Below, one piece after another: positions 46,404 to 57,955 of a DNA stretch of 64,000 nt. Origin of the DNA: Lamellibrachia satsuma (taxonomy: Eukaryota; Annelida; Polychaeta; Sabellida; Siboglinidae); NCBI GenBank assembly GCA_033239005.1, contig BSQZ01000002.1:4703501-4767500 (forward strand), given 5' to 3'. Every line of letters begins with the position of its first letter. The first letter of the stretch is position 1. The position numbers and the translations under genes were made by a program. The notes beneath the pieces are model-generated. The model was not told where the DNA came from. It did no database searches and saw only the letters and a list, made by a program, of their open reading frames with translations.

Positions 46404-47785
46404 TATGTTATTGTTTGGTGTATGTCACGGTTATGTGTCTATTACTGTCAAATGTGTTACCATCAGGGTAAGTTATTGTCAGGTGTATTTATATTTTTAG
46501 GTGTATGTTACTGTCAACTGTGTCCAGTGTATGTTACTATTATGTGTATGTTAATGTCAGGTGTATGTTACTATCAACTCTGTGAAGGGTGTGTTACTGT
46601 CATGTGTATATTGCTGCCAGGTGTATGTTACTGTCATATATATGTTACTGTCATTTGTATATTACGATCAACTGTGTCAAATGTCACTGTCAGGTGTATG
46701 TTACTATCCGGTGTATGCTACTGGCATGTGAACGTAACTGACAGGTGTGTGTTGCTGTCAGGTGTATGTTACTATCCGGTGTATGCTACTGGCATGTGAA
46801 CGTAACTGACAGGTGTATGTTGCTGTCAGGTGTATGTTACTGTCATGTGTATGTTAGTGCCGGGTGTATGTTACTAGTATGTGTATGTTACTGTCATCTG
46901 TATGTCACTACCATGTGCATTTTGCTGTCATGCGTATATTACTGTCAGGTGTGTGTTACTATATTGTGTATGTTACTGTCAAGTGTATCTTACTGTCAGG
47001 TGTATGTTACTGTTATTTGTATGTTACTGCCATGTATGGCCTATATGTTACTGTCATGCGTGCGTTACTGCTAACTGTGCCAAGTTAACTGTGCCATTAA
47101 TGTCAAGTGTATGTTACTGTCATGAATATGTTACTGGCAAATGTATGTTACTGTCAGGTGTATGTTACTGTCAACTGTGTCAAGTGTATGTTTCTGTCAT
47201 GTACAGTTGTAAAATTACAGTCAGGTATGTTACTGTCATGTGTATGCTACTGTCAAGTGTCAAGTGCACGTTACTGTCAAGTGTATGTCACTGTCATATG
47301 TATGTTACTGCCAACTGTGTCGAGTGCATGTTGAGGTCAAGTGTATGTTACTGTCAAGGGCCTGTTACTGTCAAGTAAATGTTGCTTTCATGAGTATGTT
47401 ACTTTCAATTGTATCAAATGTGTGGTAATGTCAGGTTATATTACTGTCAAGGGTGTGTTACTCTCAATTGAATATTTCTGTCAGGTGTATTTTATTGGCA
47501 TTTGTATGATAGTATCAGGTTATGTTACTACCAAGGGTATGTTACTGTCATATGTATGTTACTGTCAGGTGTATGTTACTATCCGGTGTATGCTATTGGC
47601 ATGTGAACGTTACTGACAAGTGTATGTTGCTATCGGGTGTATGTTACTGTCAGCTGTCCAGTGTATGTTACTATTATGTGTATGTTACTGTCAGGTGTAT
47701 GTTACTATCACGTGTATACTACTATCAACTGTGTGAAGGGTATGTTACTGTCAGATGTATATTGCTGTCCGGTGTATGCTACAGT

Positions 47786-48545
47786 CAGTTAAGTGTTTGC
47801 TACTCCCTTACTCCCTTACTCTCTTACTGTCAACTTTGCCCAGTGTATGTTACTATTATGCGTATGTTACTGTCAGGTGTATGTTACTGTCACTTAAGTG
47901 TCTGCTACTCCCTTACTCCCTTACTCCCTTACTCTCTTACTGTCAACTTTGCCCAGTGTATGTTACTATTATGCGTATGTTACTGTCAGGTGTATGTTAC
48001 TGTCACTTAAGTGTCTGCTACTCCCTTACTCCCTTACTCCCTTACTCTCTTACTGTCAACTTTGCCCAGTGTATGTTACTATTATGCGTATGTTACTGTC
48101 AGGTGTATGTTACTGTCAGTTAAGTGTCTGCTACTCCCTTACTCCCTTACTCCCTTACTCTCTTACTGTCAACTTTGCCCAGTGTATGTTACTATTATGC
48201 GTATGTTACTGTCAGGTGTATGTTACTGTCAGTTAAGTGTCTGCTACTCCCTTACTCCCTTACTCCCTTACTCTCTTACTGTCAACTTTGCCCAGTGTAT
48301 GTTACTATTATGCGTATGTTAATGTCAGGTGTATGTTACTGTCAGTTAAGCGTCTGCTACTCCCTTACTCCCTTACTCCCTTACTCCCTTACTCTCTTAC
48401 TGTCAACTTTGCCCAGTGTATGTTACTATTATGCGTATGTTACTGTCAGGTGTATGTTACTGTCAGTTAAGTGTCTGCTACTCCCTTACTCCCTTACTCC
48501 CTTATTCCCTTACTCTCTTACTGTCAACTATGCCCAGTGTATGTT
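47786..48545. repeat. 113-bp higher-order repeat
   Basis: Six to seven copies of a 113-bp unit made of minisatellite units plus a (CTCCCTTA)n segment. Confidence 0.92.
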
Positions 48546-48654
48546 ACTGTTTTGTGTATGTTATTGTTAACTGTGTCAACTGTGTCCAACGTATGTTACT
48601 GTGTCAAGTGTTTTTACTGTCACGTATCTGATACTGTCATGTCTTCGAGATAAC

Positions 48655-49620
48655 ACATCTTTTTAGTTTTTCTTTAATTAATACATACACTTATTCTCAC
48701 CACGTAATAAAATATTGACTTCTAGGTACTTTAATTTAATTAACTGCAGTTCATTTGATTTTCTTCAAAATTATCAAATTAAAATTTTTACAGATCACTA
48801 TATTTTCATGAACATATTTCCATATTGCTGTGTTCAGAACTTTAATCTTAAAATATATACTTAATTTCACTGAATGATTTGTTTGCCAAAAAAAAATGAT
48901 TATGTTTGGTTGTGAATGAGAACGAGACAGGGGATTGCTCAATTTATGGAAGGATAAGCATTTAAAAAGGAATAGAGCTTTGAATAGAAAACTATTAATT
49001 GTATTGTATTGTTTTCTGTATATCGAAAGCTCAACACTATATCGCATTTGCAATCCATTTATTTTCGCATTTGCAATTAATTGTTTTGTGTTCATTATCA
49101 TCGTGTGATGAATTACATAGAAAATACTGTACATTGTAGTGTATGTAGCGAATCCCGGTTTTCCGATCCACATGATATTTCTTCTATTTAAACATGAATT
49201 TAATTACTTTTATCGTCATCATCTATGTGAAGAGGCGATTACATTGAACGGGTTGATGCCTCGGGCCGGCTTCCTTCGTCACCACACGGGGGCGCGGGCG
49301 TCGGCCATCACGCGTTATTTGGCGAGTGCCGCCTCGTTATATATTACACTCTTTGCTATGAGTCACAAAAGTGCGCTTATGTGATAAGCATAGAGCATTG
49401 TTCTGCTATTGTGACTGCTCGGTCGGTCTGGTTCAGTGCGACGCCGTAACCAGCGATAACATACGGGTCACCAACCTAGAGCGATAACGCAAGAATAGAT
49501 CCACGCAGCAACATCTACTGCGAGGTGACCTACATATCACTACTGTCGGAGCCACGGCTACCATTATATAGTGTGCATTTAACGGGAACTGAAAGAGCAC
49601 AATGTATTCAAAAGGCGCAG
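48655..49620. other. AT-rich stretch with small GC-rich island
   Basis: No gene before 49230. At about 49235-49335 the sequence turns GC- and CpG-rich (CGGGGGCGCGGGCGTCGG-like) and could be the promoter or first exon of a gene. There is no direct support. Confidence 0.3.
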
Positions 49621-49793
49621 TATTCTCAAACACTCACTCACCTATCCCACGCTGAAACGCCGCTTCATTAACCTTATGCTTCACATCGAACACGAACAGC
49701 TCCAAGAGAACGAATTAGAAATAGCCAAGCAAGAAAGAAATTGGATGAGAAACGCGACGGACTACTCCAGCATGTCCACACTACCACCACAAA
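49621..49793 (+). CDS. Candidate exon, possibly upstream exon of gene B
   Basis: It is open from an AG at 49619-49620 to a strong donor, GTAAGT at 49794. It encodes about 57 residues with a charged helix (EHEQLQENELEIAKQERNWM) and then RNATDYSSM. It ends with one base of a codon, which would fit a gene B exon starting at 57176 but not one starting at 57237. No family is recognised. Confidence 0.3.
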
Positions 49794-49904
49794 GTAAGTA
49801 CCTATAATACCACCTTTTAATGCATAAATCTTTGTCGAATATTAGCTCATTTTGTTCTAACTGGTACCTGTCATAGTAGTTGTTAGAACTGTTTGTTTTT
49901 GAAT

Positions 49905-50060
49905 GGTTGGTGCCGGTTGATGACAAGGTGACGAAGACAGCTAAGTCCGACATGGAAGACACTTGTGGTGACGTCTCCACGGTTGATGACAAGGTGTCGA
50001 AGACAGCTAAGTCCGACAGGGAAGACACTTGTGGTGACGTTTCCACGGTTTGTATCTGCC
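49905..50060 (+). repeat. ~66-bp coding-like repeat, second site
   Basis: Two and a half copies of a unit reading VDDKV(T/S)KTAKSD(M/R)EDTCGDVST. Related to 43150-43370. Confidence 0.75.
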
Positions 50061-50288
50061 AGGAAGCTTGTGTGCTTGTGTTGCTTGTGACAGGTTCGAT
50101 GTACCGATAGTAAAGTTGAGAGCTAGCTTCAACTGAAACTCGGTAATGGGCTGATTTGACCGATACACTGGTCATTCTCATCCATGCACATTCAACAATG
50201 AACTATCCAACACGAAACACATGCAGGAGTTTTTTCCTTGTACAATTTTGAAAGATAATCGAATCGTCAAAGTCATATCTAGAATGAC

Positions 50289-50573
50289 CTAGCTCGTCAC
50301 TATCAGCACATATCTTACTGAGACAAAGTCATACCTAGAATGACCTCGCTCATCACTATCAGCAAATATCTTACTGAGACAATTTTCACAAAGTACATAT
50401 TTGTTCTTCAATTTCGTGACAATGTAACCACCAATGTAAGTGATTACATTATGTTCTTGTAAAGACAGTTCTTCAGGATGGGTGGGGACGTTGAACACCG
50501 ACATCAGTAATTGGATGGCCTCGGTTACGGCGGCTGGTAACTTCTGTTGAACCGGCACGGTGATTGGTAACAA
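50289..50573 (-). mobile_element. P-element/THAP9-like transposase fragment
   Basis: The minus-strand frame contains HNVITYIGGYIVTKLKNKY followed by CENC, resembling the conserved (I/V)xYIxGYVxRKL...CxxC region near the end of the catalytic core of P-element and THAP9 transposases. Only about 80 residues remain. Confidence 0.5.
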
Positions 50574-51029
50574 TTCATTAAAATAAAAATTCAGTGTATA
50601 CTTTTAATGATAACACATGTAAGGCAAACAAATCTATTTTTACTATTATTTTTTAATAAAAGGTTGGAACCATTGCCATTGGCACTGTACTATTGTAATG
50701 GGATGAATATGATTAGATTAGACACAAATAATAGTAGCTTATTCCTGGGCAGCAGATTTTCAAACAGTGATAGGGAAATGATGCCTAGGAATCTTAGCCG
50801 TCGAAGAGTGAAACTCAGTCAGATCTATTATGGCCCGCATACTTTGCAGTTATTATAGTACTTATTTTCATTGACTTTATTGTTTTACCTATCCGTGTCT
50901 TTCGGACTGAAGTTTCTACGAGACTTTCTGCTTTCTGGCCCGTGCTCTTCGAACACCATGGCGGCTTATACATCGCTGCACCTTCTTCACCACATGGAGC
51001 ACCACAAAAATCAATAAAAAATAATATAA

Positions 51030-51600
51030 ATAAATATAATATAAATATGTCAACGAAATTCCCCCTATTGTTCCAATGGTATTTCAATGGTAAACCCACA
51101 TATAACAAATCGTGATACTTCAACTGGTGAGACAAACAAACAAACAAACAAACATTGAGTGTAGGCATATTCTTGTATTGAAGAAACATACATATGAAAC
51201 GTCTGTGGTCTAGCATTTCTCTTTCGTTCCGCAGTGTATCCATTCGCGGAATGTATATTGTCTTTGCCAAGGACGAAAGCCACCCGATATAAGAGAAGAG
51301 AAAGTTTAACTTCTTCGCAATGCCACTGATCGCCGAGGCACTGAGTCAGACTGTTTAGGAATCCTAGTTCCGACAGCTTCAGGCACGGATGGTCGAAGCA
51401 CGTGGCGCCAAACACGAACAAGTCGGTGCTGACATAGAAGAAAAAGAAGTGAACATATTACGACACTTATCAAGTTGGTAGAGAATAATGAACGATTTTC
51501 TTCTAATAGCAACTATTGACATCTACTTACTCAACGTTTCGGCTACCTAGCCTTCGTCTGGAACTGAATTCTTGGACGACTAGTTACCAATTTAGCCACG
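51030..51600 (+). repeat. Dispersed repeat with (CAAA)n, copy 2
   Basis: Partner of 35860-36580. An inverted fragment lies at 63020-63105, where (TTTG)n is followed by CTCACCAGTTGAAGTATCAC. Confidence 0.65.
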
Positions 51601-51819
51601 TATGTGACGGTCTTCTAGGCGCTCCAGCCTTCGAGCAGAAGCAGAACTAGTCGTCCCAGAATTCAGTTCCCGATGAAAGCTCTATGAATCTCTGTGTAAG
51701 TAAATTTTAGTAAGTAAATCTCAGTAGTTGTGATTAGAAGAACATCGCTACTTTATTATGTTGCGACATTCGTTAACACGGTGTTAATGCTAGCAGGGGA
51801 CTTTGCTTGAAATACAATT

Positions 51820-51905
51820 GACATACATACCCAATGGTGTCCTTGTCCATTTGCCATCCAGGTTTTTGCTTTGGATGGCAATCCGTTTATATATCGTGTC
51901 TCTCT
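51820..51905 (+). mobile_element. LINE 3' UTR fragment
   Basis: CCTTGTCCATTTGCCATCCAGG and GGATGGCAATC match the 3' UTR of the LINEs ending at 7585 and 12640. Confidence 0.45.
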
Positions 51906-52204
51906 TGATAAAACGACAAAGACCTGACTGCGTGCGAAAGGTCTATATATTTTACACAAACGGCAGATCTGGTTTAAAGGTCGACACCCGATGCCAAGGG
52001 TACATATGACCAACGTATGAAAACTATTTACATTATGACCCAACTGTGGAATTCAACACTACAATTGATAAGCTAAATCTCTAGTAATTCAGTCGCTGTT
52101 TAAGTAACAGTTCCTAGAAAAAAAAGTGGTACTGGAAAAATATATGTGGTGAAAATACTTTTACTAAAAGTCGTGCTACAGTATAACATTCCTGTCGTAT
52201 TTAC

Positions 52205-52352
52205 CTGCCTTGCTCGAAGTCGTTGTTGTCTTTGTTGTCCATTTCTATCCAGTGGCTGGCCATCGACTTGTTAAGCAACTGCAGGTTGATATAGTTGTCG
52301 GTTGAGGCGTTCTCCACGTCGGATGTTTTCACGTGCGCCGCGAACTCGCATG
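52205..52352 (-). CDS. Isolated minus-strand exon of unknown gene
   Basis: On the minus strand the frame is open between an acceptor (GCTGTAG just before 52352) and a donor (CAG|GTAAAT, exon ending at 52205). It encodes about 48 residues (CEFAAHVKTSDVENAST... SHWIEMDNKDNNDFEQG) and is GC-richer than its surroundings. Both ends leave two bases, so it is compatible with splicing to further exons outside the recognised area. No family is recognised. Confidence 0.4.
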
Positions 52353-52819
52353 CTACAGCACACCAATGCAATGCAACGCAATACAATACAAGACAAGACA
52401 ATACTATTTTAATGATTCTACAACCATATTTAGCTATTAACAAATCATTCAGAATTAATTTAGAATGTTTGAAGTTGAAAGTATTGTGATGTACGAAATC
52501 TATGGTTAATATTTTAATGATACTACAACCATATACAAAATACTAACCACAAGTGTATGCGATTGAAATTGAAACATTTCGTGACACATATTTGCAGTTG
52601 AAATGAAAGAAATGTATGTGAAATATCTTCTGTTCAGCCAATAACGTAAACAACTTGAATGTATTATATGTCAAGAACTTTCTAAATTGCACCTATGGTT
52701 CTCAATTAATAAGTTGTCCTTGAATGTAATAAATAACTATGTGTTATTTTCTGGTCGAGTACGAGTACTCGGTATACGAATCAGGATTAAAAATATATAG
52801 ATAACAAGAGTACGCGTCA

Positions 52820-53370
52820 CGAAATTTCTTGGCGTTCTTGTCGATGAGTCATATAACTAGAAAGACCACATCAATCGATTAAAAGCAAAGCTGTCTATAA
52901 CAGTTGGTATCATATATAGGTGCAACAAACTACTGGAATATTGTAGTATGTACATGTTTAATTCCACATAATTTTTGCCATATCTACTGTGTGGGATAAC
53001 AGGTAATCTGCAAATTTACAATGTGTAATTATGTTGCAAAAAACGTGATTAGGGTTATGCACAATGCACAACGTTATGACCATACAACGCCATTGTTTTA
53101 CAAATCTCGCATGTTAGAGTTGACCGACTTGGTGCAGTTTAGAACAATACTGTTTATGTATAAAGCAAATAACAATGAATTGCCGTCAAATATCCAAAAA
53201 TTATTTGTAATGCATAAAAGGAAATGCTGCACAAGAAGGCAAAACCATTTTTTTATAGAAATTATGCAGTGATTATATACGGCACTAAACTGTAGAATTC
53301 CTTGAATGCCAGTATAAATAATATTACATCGTTGAACCACTTTGAAGCTTATTATAGGAAAACGTTGTTA
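52820..53370 (+). mobile_element. Decayed LINE C-terminal fragment
   Basis: Broken frames show LGVLVDE, KDHINRLKAKLS, then NVIRVMHNAQRYDHTTPLF and LVQFRTILFMYKANNNELPSN, the usual C-terminal part of a non-LTR reverse transcriptase. Confidence 0.75.
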
Positions 53371-54480
53371 GAAAGTTATTGCGAGCAGAGTGAATGACTG
53401 TGTATATGTATGTGTGTATACATCAGACCTACAGTACTCGTACTCGTATAAATTATGGTCAAGCACTCATATTTCACAAGTATATTACGAGTACATCTGA
53501 GTATTTTTTCAATATGATATTGTGAACATTATTTTATTTCTTATTTTATCAAATCGTTAACAACTACAACAATAATAAAAAAATATGGTAGCAAATTGTA
53601 TTACCTGCATATGAATCAAATTAAAAAAATTGTTTATGTTCTTGCATGCATCTCAGTTGTTTTAAGTTTTCTAATACAGATTCATTAAACACACTTTTAT
53701 TATGTTAATTCTATTGCAATAACCATGATATTAATTGCAATCAGAAATCCCTAGTTCATATCCATAGTTGTACTAGTTACCAGTCCAGGTCTTAATCCTT
53801 GTGTTTGTTTAATTAAGCCAGGAAATCCAGTAAGCCCACAATGAAAGGATCATTCATCAGTTAGCCATAAAATGTCTTTGTTGCTCTCACAAGTGACTGT
53901 GCTAAGTACTGCTAACTGAGCCTTCTTCTGAAGAAATTTGGTGACTCAAACAGCCTGCACCAGTATTGTCTGGTGCCAATTTGTAGTGTGGTTAAAAAAA
54001 CAAAGGGGATATTGAGCCCTGGACATTGGCAGGTGCTAATCCACCCTCTAAGCAAACATTAGTTGTGGACTTGTCGTCACTGCCAGCCACAACATGCCTA
54101 ACAGTGTTCATTGATTCATATATCATATATATTTAATGGTTATATTCCTTTATTTCTTTTCTTTTGTTATGTTGTGCTATAAAATATATTTTGAAAAGTA
54201 TTTTCAATTTCAATACATTTAACCCATATTTGAATGTACACCCTGAACATTTGCATTTGAATGCGAGTTGCACCTTTGAACGGAAAGCAACCCCCAGTTT
54301 GGTTCCAAACATAAAGAGGCTTTTTACAGTTTTCCTCATAAAAAAGTATGACCAACTGCCGGTGCATAGTCAACGCTTCCTGAAATTATTTTTAAAATAC
54401 GTTATTATTACTATACAGAGTTATTATAATATTATACAAGATGTACTCGTTCTCGTACTCAAAGAAATGTACTCGTACTC
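53370..54480. other. AT-rich stretch without recognised gene
   Basis: Only short frames without similarity. A run of ACTCGTACTC phrases near 54445-54500 precedes the next LINE remnant. Confidence 0.45.
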
Positions 54481-54499
54481 AACTTTGAGCAATGTACTC

Positions 54500-56010
54500 A
54501 AAGTGCCTTCCTGCTGTGCTGCAGCAGAAGCGGAAGGAACACCAGCACATCAAAGCTGAGACCCAAAAGAAGATCCGTGACATTAAACACAAGCGGTTGG
54601 ATTAGATCCAAGGCTTTGCTGACCAACATGACATGCGGAACTTCTTCCAAGCGACGAAGGCTATCTATGGACCGAGCTCAAGTGGCCACACTCCTCTCCG
54701 GTCTCAAGACGGGACTCTCCTGAAAGGTGACACTGCCATCCAGTAACGATGGAAGGAACATTTTGAGCAGCTCCTAAACCGTGAATCTATGGTGACAGAC
54801 GACACCATCCTGTCTTTCCCACAACACCCAGAGAAATCATCCCTAGACATCCCGTCAACCAGGAAAGAGGTCCAGATTGCCACAATACAAATGAAAAACA
54901 ATAACGCTTGTGGCCCCGATGGCATCCATGCAGAAATCCTCAAGTTTGGTGGCGAGAAGCTCGTAATCAGACTTTATGAACTTATCAGCAAGATATGGCA
55001 TGACAAGGAAATTCCACCAGACCTGGAAACTACCGCGGCCTTGCCCTATTATCCATTGCTGGGAAGATACTCGCCCGAGTTCTCCTGAATCGCCTGCTCC
55101 CGCTGACAGAAGATATACTCCCTGAATCTCAGTGTGGCTTTAGACCATCTCGAGGAACCACCGATATGATCTTTGTGGCCCCACAAATTCAGGAGAAATG
55201 TCGGGAACAAAACCAGGGATTATTCATGGTCTTCATTGAATTGACCAATGCCTTCGACTCCATCAGTCGTTAAGCTTTTGGAAACGTCTTGTCCAGGTTT
55301 GGGTGCCCTGATAACTTCATCACCATCCTGAACGTTTTTTATGACAAAATGACTGCAACCGTCCTCTTCAATGGGACTGAAACGGAGCCTTTCACCATCC
55401 GAACAGGGTTCAAGCAAGGATGCGTCTACTGTCTACTGTCTACCTATGCGCCATCATTTTTCTCTTTCGCGACCGACTTCCCCATGGCGTTGAACTTGAC
55501 TACCGGCTTGATGGGAGGCTATTTAACCTGAGTCGTCTCAAGGCCAAGACAAACGTGATGAAGACTGCCGTCATAGACCTTCAGTATGCTGATGACTGTG
55601 CCATCCTTGTCCACTCTGCAGAAGAACTTCAGACTAGCATAGACCTCCTTACGGAAGTCTAGAACTGTCCGTCAACATCAGAAAACCCAAGATTATCCAT
55701 CAACCTACTCCAGGCATTAATGCAGGACCTCCCAAAATAAAAGTATATGGAGGAATCCTAGAAGTTGTTGAACACTTACCGTACTTAGGGAGTCAACTGT
55801 CTCAGAAAGCCACCATCGAGGCAGAAAGTCAGCACCGTTTCAGCTGTGCCAGCACGTACTTCAGGAATCTGCGCCACCGAGTCTTTGATGACCACAACCT
55901 CAGGAAAGAGACGAAAGTGATAATCTACAAAGCCGTTTGTATTACCACTCTACTGGGTCTTCGGTTACTTACCGATGTCACCTGAAGACGTGCTTTGTAT
56001 GCAACGTCGA
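54500..56010 (+). mobile_element. Decayed LINE (endonuclease-less remnant, reverse transcriptase)
   Basis: Broken frames read KRLD, GPSSSGHTPLRSQDGTLL, RWKEHFEQLLNR, NNACGPDGIHAEILKFGG, a damaged palm (MPSTPSV in a shifted frame), FNGTETEPFTIRTGFKQGC, DLQYADDCAILVHSAEEL and VEHLPYLGSQLS. The order is that of a LINE reverse transcriptase. It differs in family from the CR1-like copies. Confidence 0.8.
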
Positions 56011-56730
56011 GTAGTCTTGTAACGCTGAAGTTGCCAGCGTGGCGATAGCTCCTTTCGCGACCCACTCTCCGTAGGGGTGTCCAAGTTGACGTCAATTCGA
56101 AAAGGTTTCCGAAACTTCAACGCTGTTTCACATTAACTTGATATTTCATTGGGGTGATACAAGTTATTTTATTAGAAAGAGAAGATATCATCTGCTGCTA
56201 CAACATACGGTTTTGCTTTAGCTAATTCAAATATAAACACCCCTGCGAAAGAACAGCGATGTTCAAACACTAAGTACGTGAGACGCCTTGCATAGTTAAT
56301 AAATTAATGTAATACAAAAGCTGTATCATTTATTACGCCATCTGCATCAGTGGAAGAACGTAAAGCGAAAAGAAAAATGTAACACTATCAACATAGGGAA
56401 AAATATCTATTGATTATGGAAATGCAACCGGAGTGTAAATATGTTTAAACACTGGTTTGGTGTTCGTTGCGAATAATTCGTAAGTTCACACGACCTTAGT
56501 CAACACATTGAGTTCGCTGATGTTTATTTGTCTGCGTTATGCTAGTTCCTTAGTTACTATCCGGGTTGAAAGTCGTGCTTAAAATCATCGCATCGCATAA
56601 AATCATAAATTAGTTGTAATAAAAGGATGCCCCAAATAATTTGCTAAAGCGACTTTATTAAAACATTCTACAACCAGTAGAACCTCAGGCAAAGTAGAAT
56701 GAACGAAATTGCCCCAGCTTCAAAACGGCG
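56010..56730. other. Spacer without recognised gene
   Basis: AT-rich, nothing supportable. Confidence 0.4.
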
Positions 56731-56803
56731 CAGGTGGAATCGAACTAGAGTCCTCTCGATATTTTATATGTCGGGTGATATAACCATTATACCACCACTC
56801 TAA
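56728..56803 (-). tRNA. tRNA-like pseudogene or SINE head
   Basis: On the minus strand GTGGTATAATGGTTATA is a good pol III A box and AGTTCGATTCCAC a near-consensus B box at normal spacing. The anticodon stem does not pair well and the acceptor stem cannot be built, so a working tRNA is unlikely. Confidence 0.35.
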
Positions 56804-57236
56804 CTGTTGGTAATACTCTCCTCGTCAACCTCTCAGGAACATATTATTACAGTTAACTAACCCAAATGAAATTTAAGTACAATGAACGAACATCATTAGC
56901 CTACTGTGTTCCCTAGAGCTACCAAGTATTTTGCGTGAGACTCGTGCATTTGGCTTCCATCTCACGCACTCACTCAACCATCTGTAAACCTCAAGCATAT
57001 ACAATGGCCACTATCGTTTTCAGATTTAACAATAGTACTTTTAATACTTTCACTTACTAGGATAGTTGCTTAAGACAACTATTTCAGCAGTAGCAACATA
57101 AAGTCTAGCACAAAACAGACAACATTAATAATAAAGCTAGTATCAATTTATCAATCCTCACTTTGTATGTTTCAGCGAGATATGGTCGAGATGAATGCGC
57201 CTCTAGTTTATTGTGTCTACCTGCTTGCTGGGCCAG

Positions 57237-57438
57237 GCGAGGCGGCGAGTTCTACACCGCCACCCCAACTGCGGATGCGGTCAGCCAAGCCCTGCAGCTC
57301 ATCGCCATCGAATCGACAACAGGTGGCGAAGTAAAAATCCCGAAGAGCATGGTGGCAACGCTGGCCCTTCAACTTGGCATGCAACAACTGTTCGTGGAGG
57401 AGCGAGTGCGCTCTAACGGCAACTTTGGCATCAAACAA
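57237..57438 (+). CDS. Gene B, penultimate recognised exon
   Basis: The frame reads GGEFYTATPTADAVSQALQLIAIESTTGGEVKIP in segments, then LALQLGMQQLFVEERVRSNGNFGIKQ, and ends at a donor, GTACGG at 57439, in phase 0. The start is uncertain: AG at 57235-57236 after a pyrimidine-rich stretch, or the TTTCAG at 57170-57175, which would add about 20 residues. The protein type is not recognised by name. The helix-rich, ungapped look and GC content argue for a true exon. Confidence 0.6.
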
Positions 57439-57955
57439 GTACGGTCACTCAGGCATCATCGGTCTCTCGGGCGTTAAACAGGTACGGTAACCCGGGCATC
57501 ACACAGAAACAGTAACACGAGGTACGGTAACCCTGGCTCGGCCATTGAGAAGATGTATCATACGGTAACTCATGCATCAAACAGGTACAGGAACACGGGC
57601 ATCCAACAGAAAGGGTTACACGAGCACCAGGTACGGTAACACTGGCTTGGCCATTGCGAAGATGTATCAAGCGTGATCTGGATCTATGTTGTTATTCTGA
57701 AAAACATTTTGACAGCATTTTTTTCATTACAAACATTCCAAAGTATTTTATTCAAAATAACCCTTTATCACTTCAAAGTTTGACAGTTTCGTTATGCTAA
57801 TGTTCTTTTATATTCAGAATACTTTTCTTAATCAAGATATTTAACGCATAGTAGAAGACAATACTGGAGGTAATTGGTAAAGATTTGTATAATACCACTG
57901 CATGCGATGTAATATACCATGACGAAAGACTGAACTTCTTCTTGTCTATTCGCAG
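57439..57955 (+). other. Intron of gene B
   Basis: It contains degenerate repeats of a GTACGGTAACNCGGGCATC-like phrase at about 57470-57660. It ends with the acceptor CTATTCGCAG. Confidence 0.6.

Larger units (their letters stand above)
43385..48640. repeat. ~17-bp minisatellite array, 5.2 kb, with orientation switch
   Basis: The unit is close to TGTATGTTACTGTCAGG. From 43385 to about 44620 it is present as its complement (ACAGTAACATACACCTG). From about 44620 to 48640 it runs in the other orientation. The 44640-45750 block recurs at 46500-47650, shifted by about 1.95 kb. Cys-Tyr-Val-rich frames in all readings are artefacts. Confidence 0.92.

Noticed and set aside
43434..48631. Dozens of Cys/Tyr/Val-rich frames (CYCQVYVTV type), some over 150 residues, on both strands
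   Set aside because: They follow the ~17-bp minisatellite unit and are open by composition. No start context, splice sites or non-repeat part.
56728..56803. Functional tRNA gene
   Set aside because: A and B boxes are present but the anticodon and acceptor stems do not pair. Kept only as tRNA-like pseudogene/SINE.
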